A stretch of 64,000 nt of DNA from Halomarina rubra (GTDB lineage: Archaea; Halobacteriota; Halobacteria; Halobacteriales; Haloarculaceae): the NCBI RefSeq assembly GCF_023699475.1, contig NZ_JALXFV010000008.1, forward strand, positions 1-64,000, in the 5' to 3' direction. Below are positions 27,798 to 36,408 of the stretch, one piece after another. Each line of letters starts with the position of its first letter. Position 1 is the first letter of the stretch. The notes under the pieces were generated by a model, which saw only the letters and a list, made by a program, of their open reading frames with translations, was not told the DNA's origin and searched no databases. The position numbers were made by a program, and so were the translations under genes.

Positions 27798-29147
27798 TCA
27801 GTCGTCGGCGTGGGTCGCCGGCGGTTGGCCGAACCGTTTCGACCGGAAGTACGCCAGTTCGACGGCGACGGCGACGGCGCTGATGGCGACGACGGTGTAG
27901 AACACGCCGCGCTGTGCGCTGAACAGGTGCCAGAGCATCAGCGGGAGGAACGTCGCGGTTCCGACCAGGCCGATGGCCGGCGGGATGGCCGAGACGTCCT
28001 CGTGGTCGCGCTGGGTGAGCGCGAGGTAGCTCATCCCGCCGAAGACGACGATGAACGTCAGGGAGGCGAACGACGTGATGCCCTGGAGCGACCCGACGAC
28101 GGTGAACGCCGTCGTCAGCGCTCCGAAGACGAGGACGATACGCGTCGGCAGCCCCGACCCCTCCTCGGGGTCGCCCGGCGAGTCGGCGTCGAGGACGTCC
28201 GGGAGCATCCCGTTGGCGATGAGACGGTCGGAGAACTGCGCGCTCGTGAACAGCGTCGCGTTGATGGCGCTGGCCGTCGAGAACAGCGCCGACAGCGAGA
28301 TGACGAGGTGGCCGAGCGACCCGCCGAACTGCTCGGCGGCGACCGCCAGCGCCGTCTCGGGGTGCTCGGCGATGAGGTCGAGACCGACGAGGCTCGTCGT
28401 GACGATGGCGACGCCGATGTAGATGGCGACGGCCGTCGGAATCGAGACGAAGATGGCCTTCGGGTTGGTGTCGCTGTGGTCCTCGATGGTGGCCTGCGAG
28501 TAGAACAGCAGTTGCCAGCCCTGGAAGGCGACGAACGACACCGCGGCGGCCATCACCGCCGCAGAGAGCGTCGAGACGCCCTCGACCGACCGCGCCCCGG
28601 TCCGCAACTGGTTCCCGTCGAGGGCGTAGCGCAACCCCAGCGCGATGAACCCGACGAGGACGAGAATCTTGACGACGACGAGGACGATCTCGACCCAGTT
28701 CGACTCCTCGACGCCGACGACGTTGAGACCGACGAACGCGAGGACGATGGCCGCCGACAGCAGCGGTCGGAGCGGGACGCCGAACAGCGCCTCCTGGCCG
28801 ACGATGTCGACCGAGTAGCTCCCGAACGCGTAGCCGTACATCGCCATCGACCCGATGTACCCGAGCAGGAGCGTCCACCCGGCCATCCCGGCGAGCGTCG
28901 AACTGTCCGCGAACCACTCCAGGTAGGTCGGCGACGCGCCCTCGGGGTCGCTCAACTGGTTCAGCTTGATGTAGGAGTAGCCGGCACACATCGCGACGAG
29001 TCCGGCGAGCGAGAACGCGAGCCACGACAGTGTCCCGGAGATGTTCACGACGACGCCGAGGACGGCGTAGATGCCTCCACCGATCATCCCTCCGAGCGCC
29101 ATCGACACTGCACCCGTCAGCCCCAACGTACCGTCGGAGTCCGCCAT
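27798..29147 (-). CDS. APC superfamily amino acid permease
   Basis: This 449-residue protein has about 12 membrane helices. The first two contain GLTGAVSMALGGMIGGGIYAVLG, where the broken-helix glycines of APC transporters bind the amino acid carboxylate. The later IEDHSDTNPKAIFVSIP loop is also a family feature. The substrate cannot be named. The gene is monocistronic on the minus strand, and the ATG follows a weak AT-rich element. It lies next to the peptide uptake operon, a plausible metabolic pairing. Confidence 0.85.
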   Translation of the reverse strand: MADSDGTLGLTGAVSMALGGMIGGGIYAVLGVVVNISGTLSWLAFSLAGLVAMCAGYSYIKLNQLSDPEGASPTYLEWFADSSTLAGMAGWTLLLGYIGSMAMYGYAFGSYSVDIVGQEALFGVPLRPLLSAAIVLAFVGLNVVGVEESNWVEIVLVVVKILVLVGFIALGLRYALDGNQLRTGARSVEGVSTLSAAVMAAAVSFVAFQGWQLLFYSQATIEDHSDTNPKAIFVSIPTAVAIYIGVAIVTTSLVGLDLIAEHPETALAVAAEQFGGSLGHLVISLSALFSTASAINATLFTSAQFSDRLIANGMLPDVLDADSPGDPEEGSGLPTRIVLVFGALTTAFTVVGSLQGITSFASLTFIVVFGGMSYLALTQRDHEDVSAIPPAIGLVGTATFLPLMLWHLFSAQRGVFYTVVAISAVAVAVELAYFRSKRFGQPPATHADD

Positions 29148-29341
29148 TGGGCCGCGATTCTCCCGACCGACGGATAGTGACTGGGCTTGCCACAGTGGGT
29201 GGTGTGGTGGCCCGCCCGACTCCCGCTCGAACGAACCGGTTCCCTGGTCGACCGCGTGAGAGCGTCCGAGACCGTCGAGTTCTCGGGACTCTCCGTCGCC
29301 CGGGAGATGACAGATTAGGTCTCACGCGGCCTATCGGGGGT

Positions 29342-29863
29342 ATGACCGAGGAGAGCGCGGTTCCGAACTGGGTCACGCTGGGGACGGACGAACGGGTCGA
29401 GTGGGTCGGACGGCCGAGTCCGTACCTCGTGAAGTACTGGCTGGCCGTCGCGGTGGGCGTGCTGTTGGTCGGTGCGCTCGTCTGGGTGCTCGTGCCGGCG
29501 GAGTGGCGCTGGCTCTCGTGGCCGGTGTTCGCCGCCGCGCTGGCCGTCGGTGGGTACGCTGTGGTCGCCTACCGGAGCGTCGTCTACGTCATCACCTCCC
29601 GGAAGGTGTACCGCAAGCGGGGCATCCTCCGACGGGACGTGACGACGGTTCGTCTCGACCGCATCCAGAACACGTCGTTCACACAGACGATGCTCCAGAA
29701 GCTCACAGCCTGCGGGGACATGACCGTCGAGACGGCGGGGTCGCACGAGGCGGAACTCACCTTCCGCTGTGTCCGCGAACCCGCGTCGGTCAACGGCCTG
29801 CTGTCGGACCGCCTGTTCGGGGCCGACTGGGACGACCCTCGCCGCGAGTCCGTCGGGACCTGA
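29342..29863 (+). CDS. Bacterial PH-domain membrane protein (YdbS-like)
   Basis: This 173-residue protein has an N-terminal cytosolic segment with WVGRPSPYLVKYW, two membrane helices (about residues 32-50 and 56-75), and a PH domain of the bPH2 type: YVITSRKVYRKRGILRRDVTTVRLDRIQNTS. That string, ITxxRVxxxxG...xxxxxxxIQ, is the core of the YdbS/YdbT family. The biochemical role of the family is not established. The ATG at 29342 begins a short acidic leader before the first helix. Confidence 0.82.
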   Translation: MTEESAVPNWVTLGTDERVEWVGRPSPYLVKYWLAVAVGVLLVGALVWVLVPAEWRWLSWPVFAAALAVGGYAVVAYRSVVYVITSRKVYRKRGILRRDVTTVRLDRIQNTSFTQTMLQKLTACGDMTVETAGSHEAELTFRCVREPASVNGLLSDRLFGADWDDPRRESVGT

Positions 29864-30003
29864 CCTCTCGACGCCACCTGACCGTCCTCGGTCGATGCGC
29901 GACCGACTTCCGACAGACGCTCGACCCGCCTCGCCGGTCGGTGGTTCACTTTCACTCCGCACGCGTACCGTAGGGTTATCCCGCCAACCCCCCGAGGACG
30001 TCC

Positions 30004-30726
30004 ATGACCGACCCCTCCGACCACGAGGTCGCCGCGGCCGCCGACGTCGCTGGCGAACGCGACGACATCGTCGCCGACGTCGAGGCCCACGCCGGGACCA
30101 TCGCCCGCGAACTCGCCCTCCTCCAGGGCGGGGACTACGGCTCGGCGTCGTTCAAGACCAGCGCCGGCGAGTGGACCGTGAAGTACGAGGCCGGCGACCT
30201 GGAGTACCTCCGGTTCGAGCGCCGTTCGGGTCGCGAGACGTACGTCGTCTCGACGAAACAGCCCCCGGACGCCGAGGACCTCGCGGACGCGATGGAGGAC
30301 TACGGCGCGTTCGTCCGTGCGTTCAACGACCACGTCTTCGCGAAACAGGGCGTCCTCGACGGCGTGCCGACCGAGTTCCCCGAGGTCGCATCCACCGCGG
30401 ACGCCGTCGCCGAACGCGACCGTATCGTCGCCCGCATCCGCGAGACCTGCGACGCGATGGCCGACCAGCTCCACCGCTACGAGGGCGGCGACTACGGGAC
30501 GTTCGCCGCTCGCGTCGCAGGGAGTCGCTGGGAGCTGAAACGCGAGGGGTCGACGACGTCGTACCTCCGGGTCGGCGGCCAGGGCGGGGAGTACCTCGTC
30601 TCGCAGTACCAGCCACCGTCGGCCGAGGCCGTCCGCGACAACGCCGCCGGGTTCGTCGAGTTCGTCGCAGCGTTCAACGAGCACGTCGACGACGTCGAAG
30701 CCGACCTCTCGCGTATCACGCTGTGA
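30004..30726 (+). CDS. Internally duplicated acidic protein, unknown function
   Basis: This 240-residue protein consists of two similar halves, residues about 13-112 and 132-228. Each runs in the same order: AxERDxIVA, GGDYG, W-x-x-K, YLR, Y-x-V-S-x-x-Q-PP-x-AE, and F-V-x-AFN-x-HV. The repeat indicates an ancient duplication of a module of about 100 residues. No catalytic motif or membrane segment is seen. A TATA-like gggttatcc (29971-29979) precedes the ATG by about 30 bases. It is probably cytoplasmic and haloarchaea-specific; no function is proposed. Confidence 0.7.
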   Translation: MTDPSDHEVAAAADVAGERDDIVADVEAHAGTIARELALLQGGDYGSASFKTSAGEWTVKYEAGDLEYLRFERRSGRETYVVSTKQPPDAEDLADAMEDYGAFVRAFNDHVFAKQGVLDGVPTEFPEVASTADAVAERDRIVARIRETCDAMADQLHRYEGGDYGTFAARVAGSRWELKREGSTTSYLRVGGQGGEYLVSQYQPPSAEAVRDNAAGFVEFVAAFNEHVDDVEADLSRITL

Positions 30727-30839
30727 GCCGCGACTGACCCTCTCGACGAGCGTTCGCGTCGCGTGACACCCCCGCCCGTGCGACGGTCAGTTTGCGAAGG
30801 TTGAAGCGGCCCCCGCCGCCAGGTACCCCTGACCGAACG

Positions 30840-31433
30840 ATGCGTGGAAACGCGAGTGCCGGGAGCGCCGAGGGGAGCGCACGCGGGGTATCGACGCCCG
30901 AGGAGTCCGTCGCGACGAGCGCGCGGGCGACGGGCGGTCACGTGGTCGTCGTCTGTGGTCTGCCGGGGGCGGGCAAGACCACCGTCGCCGAACGCATCAC
31001 CGACCGTCTCGACGCGACGCGCCTCCGAACCGACGTCATCCGCAAAGAGCTGTTTCCCGACCCCGACTACACCGACGCCGAGTCGGAGGCGGTGTACGAC
31101 GAACTGTTCGCGCGATGTCGCTCGCTCGTCGCAGACGACGACCCCGCCGTGCTCGACGCGACGTTCCGCGAGGCGGCCAAGCGCTCGCGCGCCCGTGGCG
31201 TCTCAGAGGCCGTCGACGTCCCGTTCTCGCTCGTCGAGGTGACCTGCGAGGACCCGGTCGTCAGAGAGCGCATCCGGGCGCGGACCGACGACGCCAGCGA
31301 CGCCGACGTCGAGGTGTACGACATGTACCGCGACCTGTTCGAACCAATCGAGACCGACCACCTCGTCGTCGACAACTCCGGCAGCCTCGCCGAGACCAGG
31401 CGACAGGTCGACCGCCTGTTCGCCGAGCGGTGA
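30840..31433 (+). CDS. P-loop kinase-like ATPase
   Basis: This 197-residue protein has a disordered N-terminus of about 30 residues and then a P-loop VVVVCGLPGAGKTTVAERI (Walker A residues 40-47). TRLRTDVIRKELF follows, the substrate-region pattern of AAA_33/zeta-toxin-like small-molecule kinases. AVLDATFREAAKRSRAR and CEDPVVRERIRART fit the lid. The phosphorylated substrate is unknown. The CHY zinc-finger gene starts 4 bases after its stop, so the two are probably co-expressed. Confidence 0.75.
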   Translation: MRGNASAGSAEGSARGVSTPEESVATSARATGGHVVVVCGLPGAGKTTVAERITDRLDATRLRTDVIRKELFPDPDYTDAESEAVYDELFARCRSLVADDDPAVLDATFREAAKRSRARGVSEAVDVPFSLVEVTCEDPVVRERIRARTDDASDADVEVYDMYRDLFEPIETDHLVVDNSGSLAETRRQVDRLFAER

Positions 31434-31437
31434 GCGG

Positions 31438-31776
31438 ATGCCCGACCCGCGATTCGACGTCCCGTTGTGTGGCCTCGACGTCGACGACGAGACGCGCTGT
31501 CGCCACTACCGCACCGAGCGCGACGTCGTCGCGATGCGCTTCGCGTGCTGTGACACCTTCTACCCGTGTCACGCCTGCCACGAGGCGTGTGCAGACCACG
31601 ACGTCGAGCGTTGGCCCGCCGACCGGTTCGACGATCCCGCGGTGCTCTGTGGCGTCTGTCGCGAGACCCTGAGCGTCACGGCGTACCTCGACGCCGACCA
31701 CGCCTGTCCCCACTGCGGGGTGGCATTCAACCCCGGGTGTGCGGCCCACGCCGACCGGTACTTCGCCGTGGAGTGA
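31438..31776 (+). CDS. CHY zinc finger protein
   Basis: This 112-residue protein is rich in Cys and His. It contains the CHY zinc-finger core CRHYRTERDVVAMRFACC followed by FYPCHACHEACADH. A further C-x2-C pair (LCGVC) and CPHCG complete three zinc sites. The same domain occurs in eukaryotic RCHY1-type ubiquitin ligases and in yeast Hot13, but here it stands alone without a RING finger. Its archaeal role is unknown. It follows the kinase-like gene by 4 bases. Confidence 0.88.
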   Translation: MPDPRFDVPLCGLDVDDETRCRHYRTERDVVAMRFACCDTFYPCHACHEACADHDVERWPADRFDDPAVLCGVCRETLSVTAYLDADHACPHCGVAFNPGCAAHADRYFAVE

Positions 31777-31848
31777 GCACGGTCGGTGACTGGGCGTCGA
31801 GCGCCACGAGTCGGCGTCGCTTTTATGCCGGCCCACACAGGTGTCGGT

Positions 31849-32424
31849 ATGACGGTGACACCTCCCGACGACGACGCCGATGACCCCCTCGCCTGGACGA
31901 CCGACGAGTCGTGGGTCGCCTACGACTGTCCGGGCTTCGAGATTCGCCACGACGAGGTGACGCTGCCCGACGGCACCGAGACCGACTTCGACTACCTCGC
32001 CGAACCGCCCGCCGTCCTCGTGCTGGCGTTCACGCCCGACGACGACGTGGTCTGTATCGAAGAGTGGCGACAGGCCGTCGGCCGGGTGAACTTCGGCGTC
32101 CCCGTCGGCTCCGTCGAGGACGACGACGTCGACCTCGCGACGGCCGCGAAACGCGAACTCACGGAGGAGACGGGCTACGAGGCCGAGCGCGTCGAACCGC
32201 TGGTGACGGTCGAACCGGCCAACGGCATCGCGAACTCGGAGTTCAACGTCTTCGTCGCGGAGGGCTGTACCCCCGCGAGCGAACAGGACCTCGACTTCGA
32301 CGAGTCCATCAGGCCGACGACGGTGGCGTACGACGAGTTGCGCGAGGCCGTCGTGAACGGCGAGGTCCGCGACGGCCGGACGGTGCTCGCGGTCGGTCAG
32401 TACGAACTCGCCGGCGGACGGTGA
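31849..32424 (+). CDS. Nudix hydrolase, ADP-ribose pyrophosphatase-like
   Basis: This 191-residue protein has the Nudix core RELTEETGYE with the metal-binding EE pair. The first half of the Nudix box (VGSVEDDDVDLATAAK) is one residue longer than the standard spacing and has Val where the conserved first Glu normally stands. The preceding strands (VLVLAFTPDDDVVCIEEWRQAVG) match ADP-ribose pyrophosphatases. A TATA-like ttttatg (31821-31827) lies 28 bases before the ATG at 31849, supporting a leaderless start there rather than at upstream ATGs. Confidence 0.82.
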   Translation: MTVTPPDDDADDPLAWTTDESWVAYDCPGFEIRHDEVTLPDGTETDFDYLAEPPAVLVLAFTPDDDVVCIEEWRQAVGRVNFGVPVGSVEDDDVDLATAAKRELTEETGYEAERVEPLVTVEPANGIANSEFNVFVAEGCTPASEQDLDFDESIRPTTVAYDELREAVVNGEVRDGRTVLAVGQYELAGGR

Positions 32425-32459
32425 GAGTGCGAAAACGGGAGTGAGACCTGTGAGGGCGC

Positions 32460-32873
32460 TCAGACCAGACGGTCTGCGAACCCGGCGGCGACCGGGATTC
32501 GGGGTGTCGCCCCCTGGTAGGCCCGAACGATGAGGTAGACCCACGCGACGAACGAGGCCAGCCAGAGGACCAACCCGACGAGCGTGAACACCAGCGAGAG
32601 GAGACTCCAGAGGACGAACCCCGCGGGGTCGAGGAAGCCGACTCCGAACAGCATCGTCTGGAACACGGTGAGGACGATACTCGCCCCGACGAGCAACACC
32701 GAGACGACCATGCTCTGGGCGGCGTGGAACCGGACGAACTCGTCGTCGCGTTCGAGCAGGTAGACGACGAGTCCGGTGACGAGTCCCAGGACGTACGACA
32801 GCGCCGCGAGGACGTTCGGTTCCAGTCCGGTCGCTGTCGAGTCGACGGCCGTGGCACGTTCTTGTGTTGCCAT
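32460..32873 (-). CDS. DUF4870 membrane protein
   Basis: This 137-residue protein has the DUF4870 pattern: ALSYVLGLVTGLVVYLLERDDEFVRFHAAQSMV, a membrane helix followed by the signature F-V-R-x-H-A-x-Q, then two more helices and WVYLIVRAYQG. The family is distantly related to Tic20-type membrane proteins and has no known function. ATG 32871-32873 gives a short polar N-terminus. It diverges from an HTH regulator, with three CTGCCAC elements between and around the two starts. Confidence 0.85.
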   Translation of the reverse strand: MATQERATAVDSTATGLEPNVLAALSYVLGLVTGLVVYLLERDDEFVRFHAAQSMVVSVLLVGASIVLTVFQTMLFGVGFLDPAGFVLWSLLSLVFTLVGLVLWLASFVAWVYLIVRAYQGATPRIPVAAGFADRLV

Positions 32874-33004
32874 GACACAGTATCCTGCCACGGTGGATTA
32901 TACCCAGCGAGCGACCCGAGTCCGGCTACTGCCACGCGTCTCAGGGACTGAATCGTCCGTATCAGGTGACGTACAGTTAAGTGTGTATACTGCCACCGAT
33001 ACTC

Positions 33005-33763
33005 ATGGACGGCGTAGAGCGACTCGTCAGACTCGTCCGTAGGAGTCCCGTCCTCGCCGCGCTTCGGGAGGGGCCGCTGGACCGACGCGACCTCGAACAA
33101 CGACTCGGGGTGTCGAAACCGACCGTCCTCCGGGCGACCGGCCTGCTCGACGAGTTCGGGTTGGTCGAGCGGGTCGGCGGACGGTTCAGGCTGACCGCGA
33201 AGGGGGCGGTCGTGGCCGAGGCGCTCGCACGGTTCCGACGAATCGAGCGCGCCGCGACCCGCCTCGGTCCGTTCCTCGCGACGACCGACTACGAGGTGGC
33301 CGTCGAGCACTTCGCGGATGCGACGGTGACGACCCGCCAGCCGGGCGACCCGTACCGACCCGTCCGGCGGTTCATGTCGCTGGTCGAGTCGACGGGCCGA
33401 CTTCGGGGGTTCGACGTGGCGACCGTCGCGCCGGGGAACGTCGACCGACTCTACGAACGCATCGTCGACGGCATGGAGACGGACGTCTGTTACCCCGAAG
33501 GGCTGGTCGAGACCATCGTCGAGAGCGCTCCCGAACAGAGCGCCGCGGCCGCCGCCAGCGGCAACCTGACGCTGCGCGTCGTCGACGACCTCCCGTGTGG
33601 GTTGGCGCTGTTCGACGAGCGCGTCGGACTCGGCGGCTACGACCCCGAGACGGGGACGCTGGCGGCGTTCGTCGACACCGACGACCCGGACGCCTACGCG
33701 TGGGGCGAGCGAGAGTTCGAACGCTACCGGGCGGCGGCGACGGTGGTCGTCGGCGAGGAGTGA
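33005..33763 (+). CDS. Winged-helix transcriptional regulator with FilR1-type domain
   Basis: This 252-residue protein has an N-terminal winged helix (LREGPLDRRDLEQRLGVSKPTVLRATGLLDEFGLVERVGGRF). A C-terminal domain of about 160 residues matches the FilR1/DUF1724 effector domain seen in many archaeal regulators: DVATVAPGNVDRLYERIVDGMETDVCYPEGL, then VVDDLPCGLALFDERVGLGGYD. The ligand is unknown. A TATA-like tatac (32986-32990) lies between it and the divergent DUF4870 gene. It may regulate itself and that neighbour. Confidence 0.82.
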   Translation: MDGVERLVRLVRRSPVLAALREGPLDRRDLEQRLGVSKPTVLRATGLLDEFGLVERVGGRFRLTAKGAVVAEALARFRRIERAATRLGPFLATTDYEVAVEHFADATVTTRQPGDPYRPVRRFMSLVESTGRLRGFDVATVAPGNVDRLYERIVDGMETDVCYPEGLVETIVESAPEQSAAAAASGNLTLRVVDDLPCGLALFDERVGLGGYDPETGTLAAFVDTDDPDAYAWGEREFERYRAAATVVVGEE

Positions 33764-33798
33764 GCGACCGTGCGCGCCGCGCGTGTCGCGGCGCGGTC

Positions 33799-34521
33799 TC
33801 AGTCGAGCAGAGGTGCGTACTGGTCGAACACCGCCCGGTCGAAGACGAGTTGGACGTGCTCCTGGAGCCCCGTGTTCCGGTTTCGGGCCGACGCGACCGA
33901 CGACAGCTCCGGGTCGGGGAGTGCTGCGAAGCGACTCGGGACGATGAGTTCGTCGGCCGAACTCCAGAGCGCGGCGTAGGCGACGCCCTCGGCCAACTGA
34001 CCGTCGTTCAACGCGGTGAGGAACTCGCTGCCCGGACGCATGTCCCGCCCGCCGGGGGTGAGCGACCCGAGGTACGCCGCGTAGGTACCCTGGTGGGGCG
34101 TCCCGAGCGTGACGAGGTCGTCGACGTACTGCGCGCCGTCGAGCTTCTCGACACACCAGCGGGTGTCGAGGCCGCCCATCGAGTGCGCGACGACGTCCAC
34201 CGCCGAGCCGTGCTCGTCGCTCACCGATTCGAGCGCCGCCTGCACCGCCGTCGCGTACTCCTCGGGGGAGTCGACGGTCGTCCCGGGAATCGCGCCGAGG
34301 TTCAGGACGTGAATCGCGTCGTCGGGGTAGCCGACGTCCCGGAAGTAGCCTCGGGCGACGTCCCACCACGGCGTCTCTCCGGTGTCGCCGTAGCCGTGGA
34401 CGAGCACGACCGGCTCCGGACCGGGTCGGGTCGTCGCCCCACCGACGGCCGAGAGGCCCACCGCACCGGCTCCGACGGTCCCGAGTCCGCGCAACAGACT
34501 GCGTCTCGTTCGCCGAGTCAT
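33799..34521 (-). CDS. Tat-exported lipase/esterase (alpha/beta hydrolase)
   Basis: This 240-residue protein has a Tat signal (TRRTRRSLLRGLG), followed by VVLVHGYG at the oxyanion loop and the nucleophile elbow AHSMGG with Ser114. The first glycine of the usual GxSxG is Ala, as in Bacillus LipA-type lipases (family I.4). Asp190 (SSADELIV) and His222 (LQEHVQL) complete the triad. The size matches small lid-less lipases. The substrate is unknown. It is an isolated gene on the minus strand. Confidence 0.85.
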   Translation of the reverse strand: MTRRTRRSLLRGLGTVGAGAVGLSAVGGATTRPGPEPVVLVHGYGDTGETPWWDVARGYFRDVGYPDDAIHVLNLGAIPGTTVDSPEEYATAVQAALESVSDEHGSAVDVVAHSMGGLDTRWCVEKLDGAQYVDDLVTLGTPHQGTYAAYLGSLTPGGRDMRPGSEFLTALNDGQLAEGVAYAALWSSADELIVPSRFAALPDPELSSVASARNRNTGLQEHVQLVFDRAVFDQYAPLLD

Positions 34522-34664
34522 GTGTGCGACACGCAGGGACCGTTCCGAAAGGCGCTGGTGGGGCCGTCGCCCGGGTCTTCAAGTCCCCGCGGCACGCCGA
34601 CCGGTGGCGTCCGCCAGCGCCCCCGGAACGCAACCCTTAGTGACGCGCTCGGGAAATCGCGGGT

Positions 34665-36137
34665 ATGCGAGACCACTTCGAAGTGCGGACGTTCGACGCC
34701 GCCGGGCGCGTGGGGGAGTTGGAGGTCCCCCGCGCGGGCGTGACCGTCGAGACGCCCGCACTGTTGCCGGTCGTCAACCCCCACATCGAGACCGTCGCGC
34801 CCTCGGAACTCGAATCGGAGTTCGGCGCACAGATCCTCATCACCAACGGCTACATCCTGCTCCAGAGCGAGGACCTCCGCGAGGAGGCGCTCTCCCGCGG
34901 GCTCCACGACCTCTACGACTTCTCGGGGGCTATCATGACCGACTCCGGCTCGTTCCAACTCGCGGAGTACGGCGACATCGACACCGACACCCGCGAGATC
35001 CTCCAGTTCCAGCGCGACGTCGGGAGCGACATCGGGACACCCGTCGACATCCCGACGCCGCCGGACGCCTCTCGGGAGCAGGCCGAGAGCGAACTCGCGA
35101 CCACCCAGGAGCGTCTCGAACTCGCCGAGACCGTCGACGTCGGCGACATGCTCGTCAACGCGCCCGTCCAGGGGTCGACGTACACCGACCTGCGCGAGCA
35201 GGCGGGTCGCCACGCCGCCGGCACCGACCTCGACGTGTTCCCGGTCGGTGCGGTCGTCCCGATGCTCAACAGCTACCGGTACGCGGACATGGTGAACGTC
35301 GTGGCCGCCGCGAAACGCGGCCTCGGTACGGACGCCCCGGTCCACCTGTTCGGCGCGGGCCACCCGATGATGTTCGCGCTCGCCGTCGCCGCCGGCTGTG
35401 ACCTCTTCGACTCCGCGGCGTACGCGCTGTACGCTCGCGACGACCGCTACCTGACGGTTCGCGGCACCGAACACCTCGCGGACCTGGAGTACTTCCCGTG
35501 TTCCTGTCCGGTCTGTGCCGAGTACGCGCCCGACGAGGTGGCGTCGTGCGACGACGAGAGCCGCGAGCGCCTGCTGGCCCGGCACAACCTCCACGTCACC
35601 TTCGAGGAGATGCGTCGCGTGAAACAGGCGGTGCGGACGGGCAACCTGCTCGAACTCGTCGAGGTCCGCGCCCGCGGGCACCCGGCGATGCTCGACGGCT
35701 ACCGCGCGCTGCTCGACCACGCCGACCAACTCGAACGGACCGACCCCGTCACGAAAGACGCGTTCTTCCACGTCTCCGCCGAGAGCGCGCGTCGCCCCGA
35801 GGTGTTGCGACACCACGAGCGACTCACACGGCTGTCGGTTCCCCCGGGCACCGACCTCCTACTCTCGGAGGGCGAGAAGAACGACGCCTTCGACGCGACG
35901 TGGCGACTCGCCCCACCGTTCGGCCCGTACCCGCGCCACCTCTCGGACTCCTACCCGCTGACCGCCGAACTCCCCGAGACGCTGTCGCCGGCGGCGTACC
36001 AGGCCGCGGCCGACGGCGTCCGCGCGCTGGCCGAGGCGAACCCCGAGGTGTCGGTCACCGTCGCTCACTGGCAGTGGCCCGACGGTGCGCTCGCACGTCT
36101 CCCCGACAGCGTGATCCAGCGTCCGCTCGGCGAGTAG
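34665..36137 (+). CDS. tgtA: tRNA-guanine(15) transglycosylase TgtA
   Basis: This 490-residue enzyme replaces guanine-15 of archaeal tRNAs with preQ0, the first step to archaeosine. It has the TGT barrel motif [12 protein letters not shown] with active-site Asp93, [33 protein letters not shown] with the second Asp, and the zinc site PCSCPVC plus a downstream His. An archaeal C-terminal extension of about 150 residues follows. The PUA domain of longer TgtA proteins is not evident; PUA is present instead in the ArcS encoded 3 kb downstream. Confidence 0.95.
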   Translation: MRDHFEVRTFDAAGRVGELEVPRAGVTVETPALLPVVNPHIETVAPSELESEFGAQILITNGYILLQSEDLREEALSRGLHDLYDFSGAIMTDSGSFQLAEYGDIDTDTREILQFQRDVGSDIGTPVDIPTPPDASREQAESELATTQERLELAETVDVGDMLVNAPVQGSTYTDLREQAGRHAAGTDLDVFPVGAVVPMLNSYRYADMVNVVAAAKRGLGTDAPVHLFGAGHPMMFALAVAAGCDLFDSAAYALYARDDRYLTVRGTEHLADLEYFPCSCPVCAEYAPDEVASCDDESRERLLARHNLHVTFEEMRRVKQAVRTGNLLELVEVRARGHPAMLDGYRALLDHADQLERTDPVTKDAFFHVSAESARRPEVLRHHERLTRLSVPPGTDLLLSEGEKNDAFDATWRLAPPFGPYPRHLSDSYPLTAELPETLSPAAYQAAADGVRALAEANPEVSVTVAHWQWPDGALARLPDSVIQRPLGE

Positions 36138-36183
36138 CGAACTCACCCCAACACTATTGTCACGGTAACGACTGGTTTACCGC

Positions 36184-36357
36184 GTGTCCTCCACCACCAC
36201 ACTCGGGACGGTCGTCGGACTGGCCGCGGCCGCCGTCGGTCTCGTCGGGTACACGGTGTTCGGCTGGCGTTTCGACGGCACCGGTGGACCGCTCGTCACC
36301 GGTCTCGCGGCGGTCTGTGTCGTCGTCGCGGTCGTCCTGACGGTCCGAGACCGGTGA
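36184..36357 (+). CDS. 57-residue two-helix membrane protein
   Basis: A GTG start at 36184 opens a 57-residue frame with two hydrophobic helices (VGLAAAAVGLVGYTVFGW and LVTGLAAVCVVVAVVLTV) joined by RFDGTGGP. It was overlooked by ATG-only criteria. A TATA-like cactattg (36153-36160) lies about 27 bases upstream, matching leaderless initiation at the GTG. No homologous function is recognised. Confidence 0.6.
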   Translation: MSSTTTLGTVVGLAAAAVGLVGYTVFGWRFDGTGGPLVTGLAAVCVVVAVVLTVRDR

Positions 36358-36383
36358 GCGATTGACGCGTCCTAACTAACCAC

Positions 36384-36408
36384 CCATGTGCGCTACGGGC
36401 GCACATGG
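36384..36408. promoter_or_regulatory. 10-base inverted repeat covering the start codon of the membrane protein gene
   Basis: CCATGTGCGC (36384-36393) and GCGCACATGG (36399-36408) are perfect inverted repeats around TACGG. The right arm contains the ATG (36405-36407). A TATA-like ctaactaac (36372-36380) places the transcription start at or near the ATG, so the dyad is more likely a DNA operator than an RNA hairpin. Confidence 0.55.
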
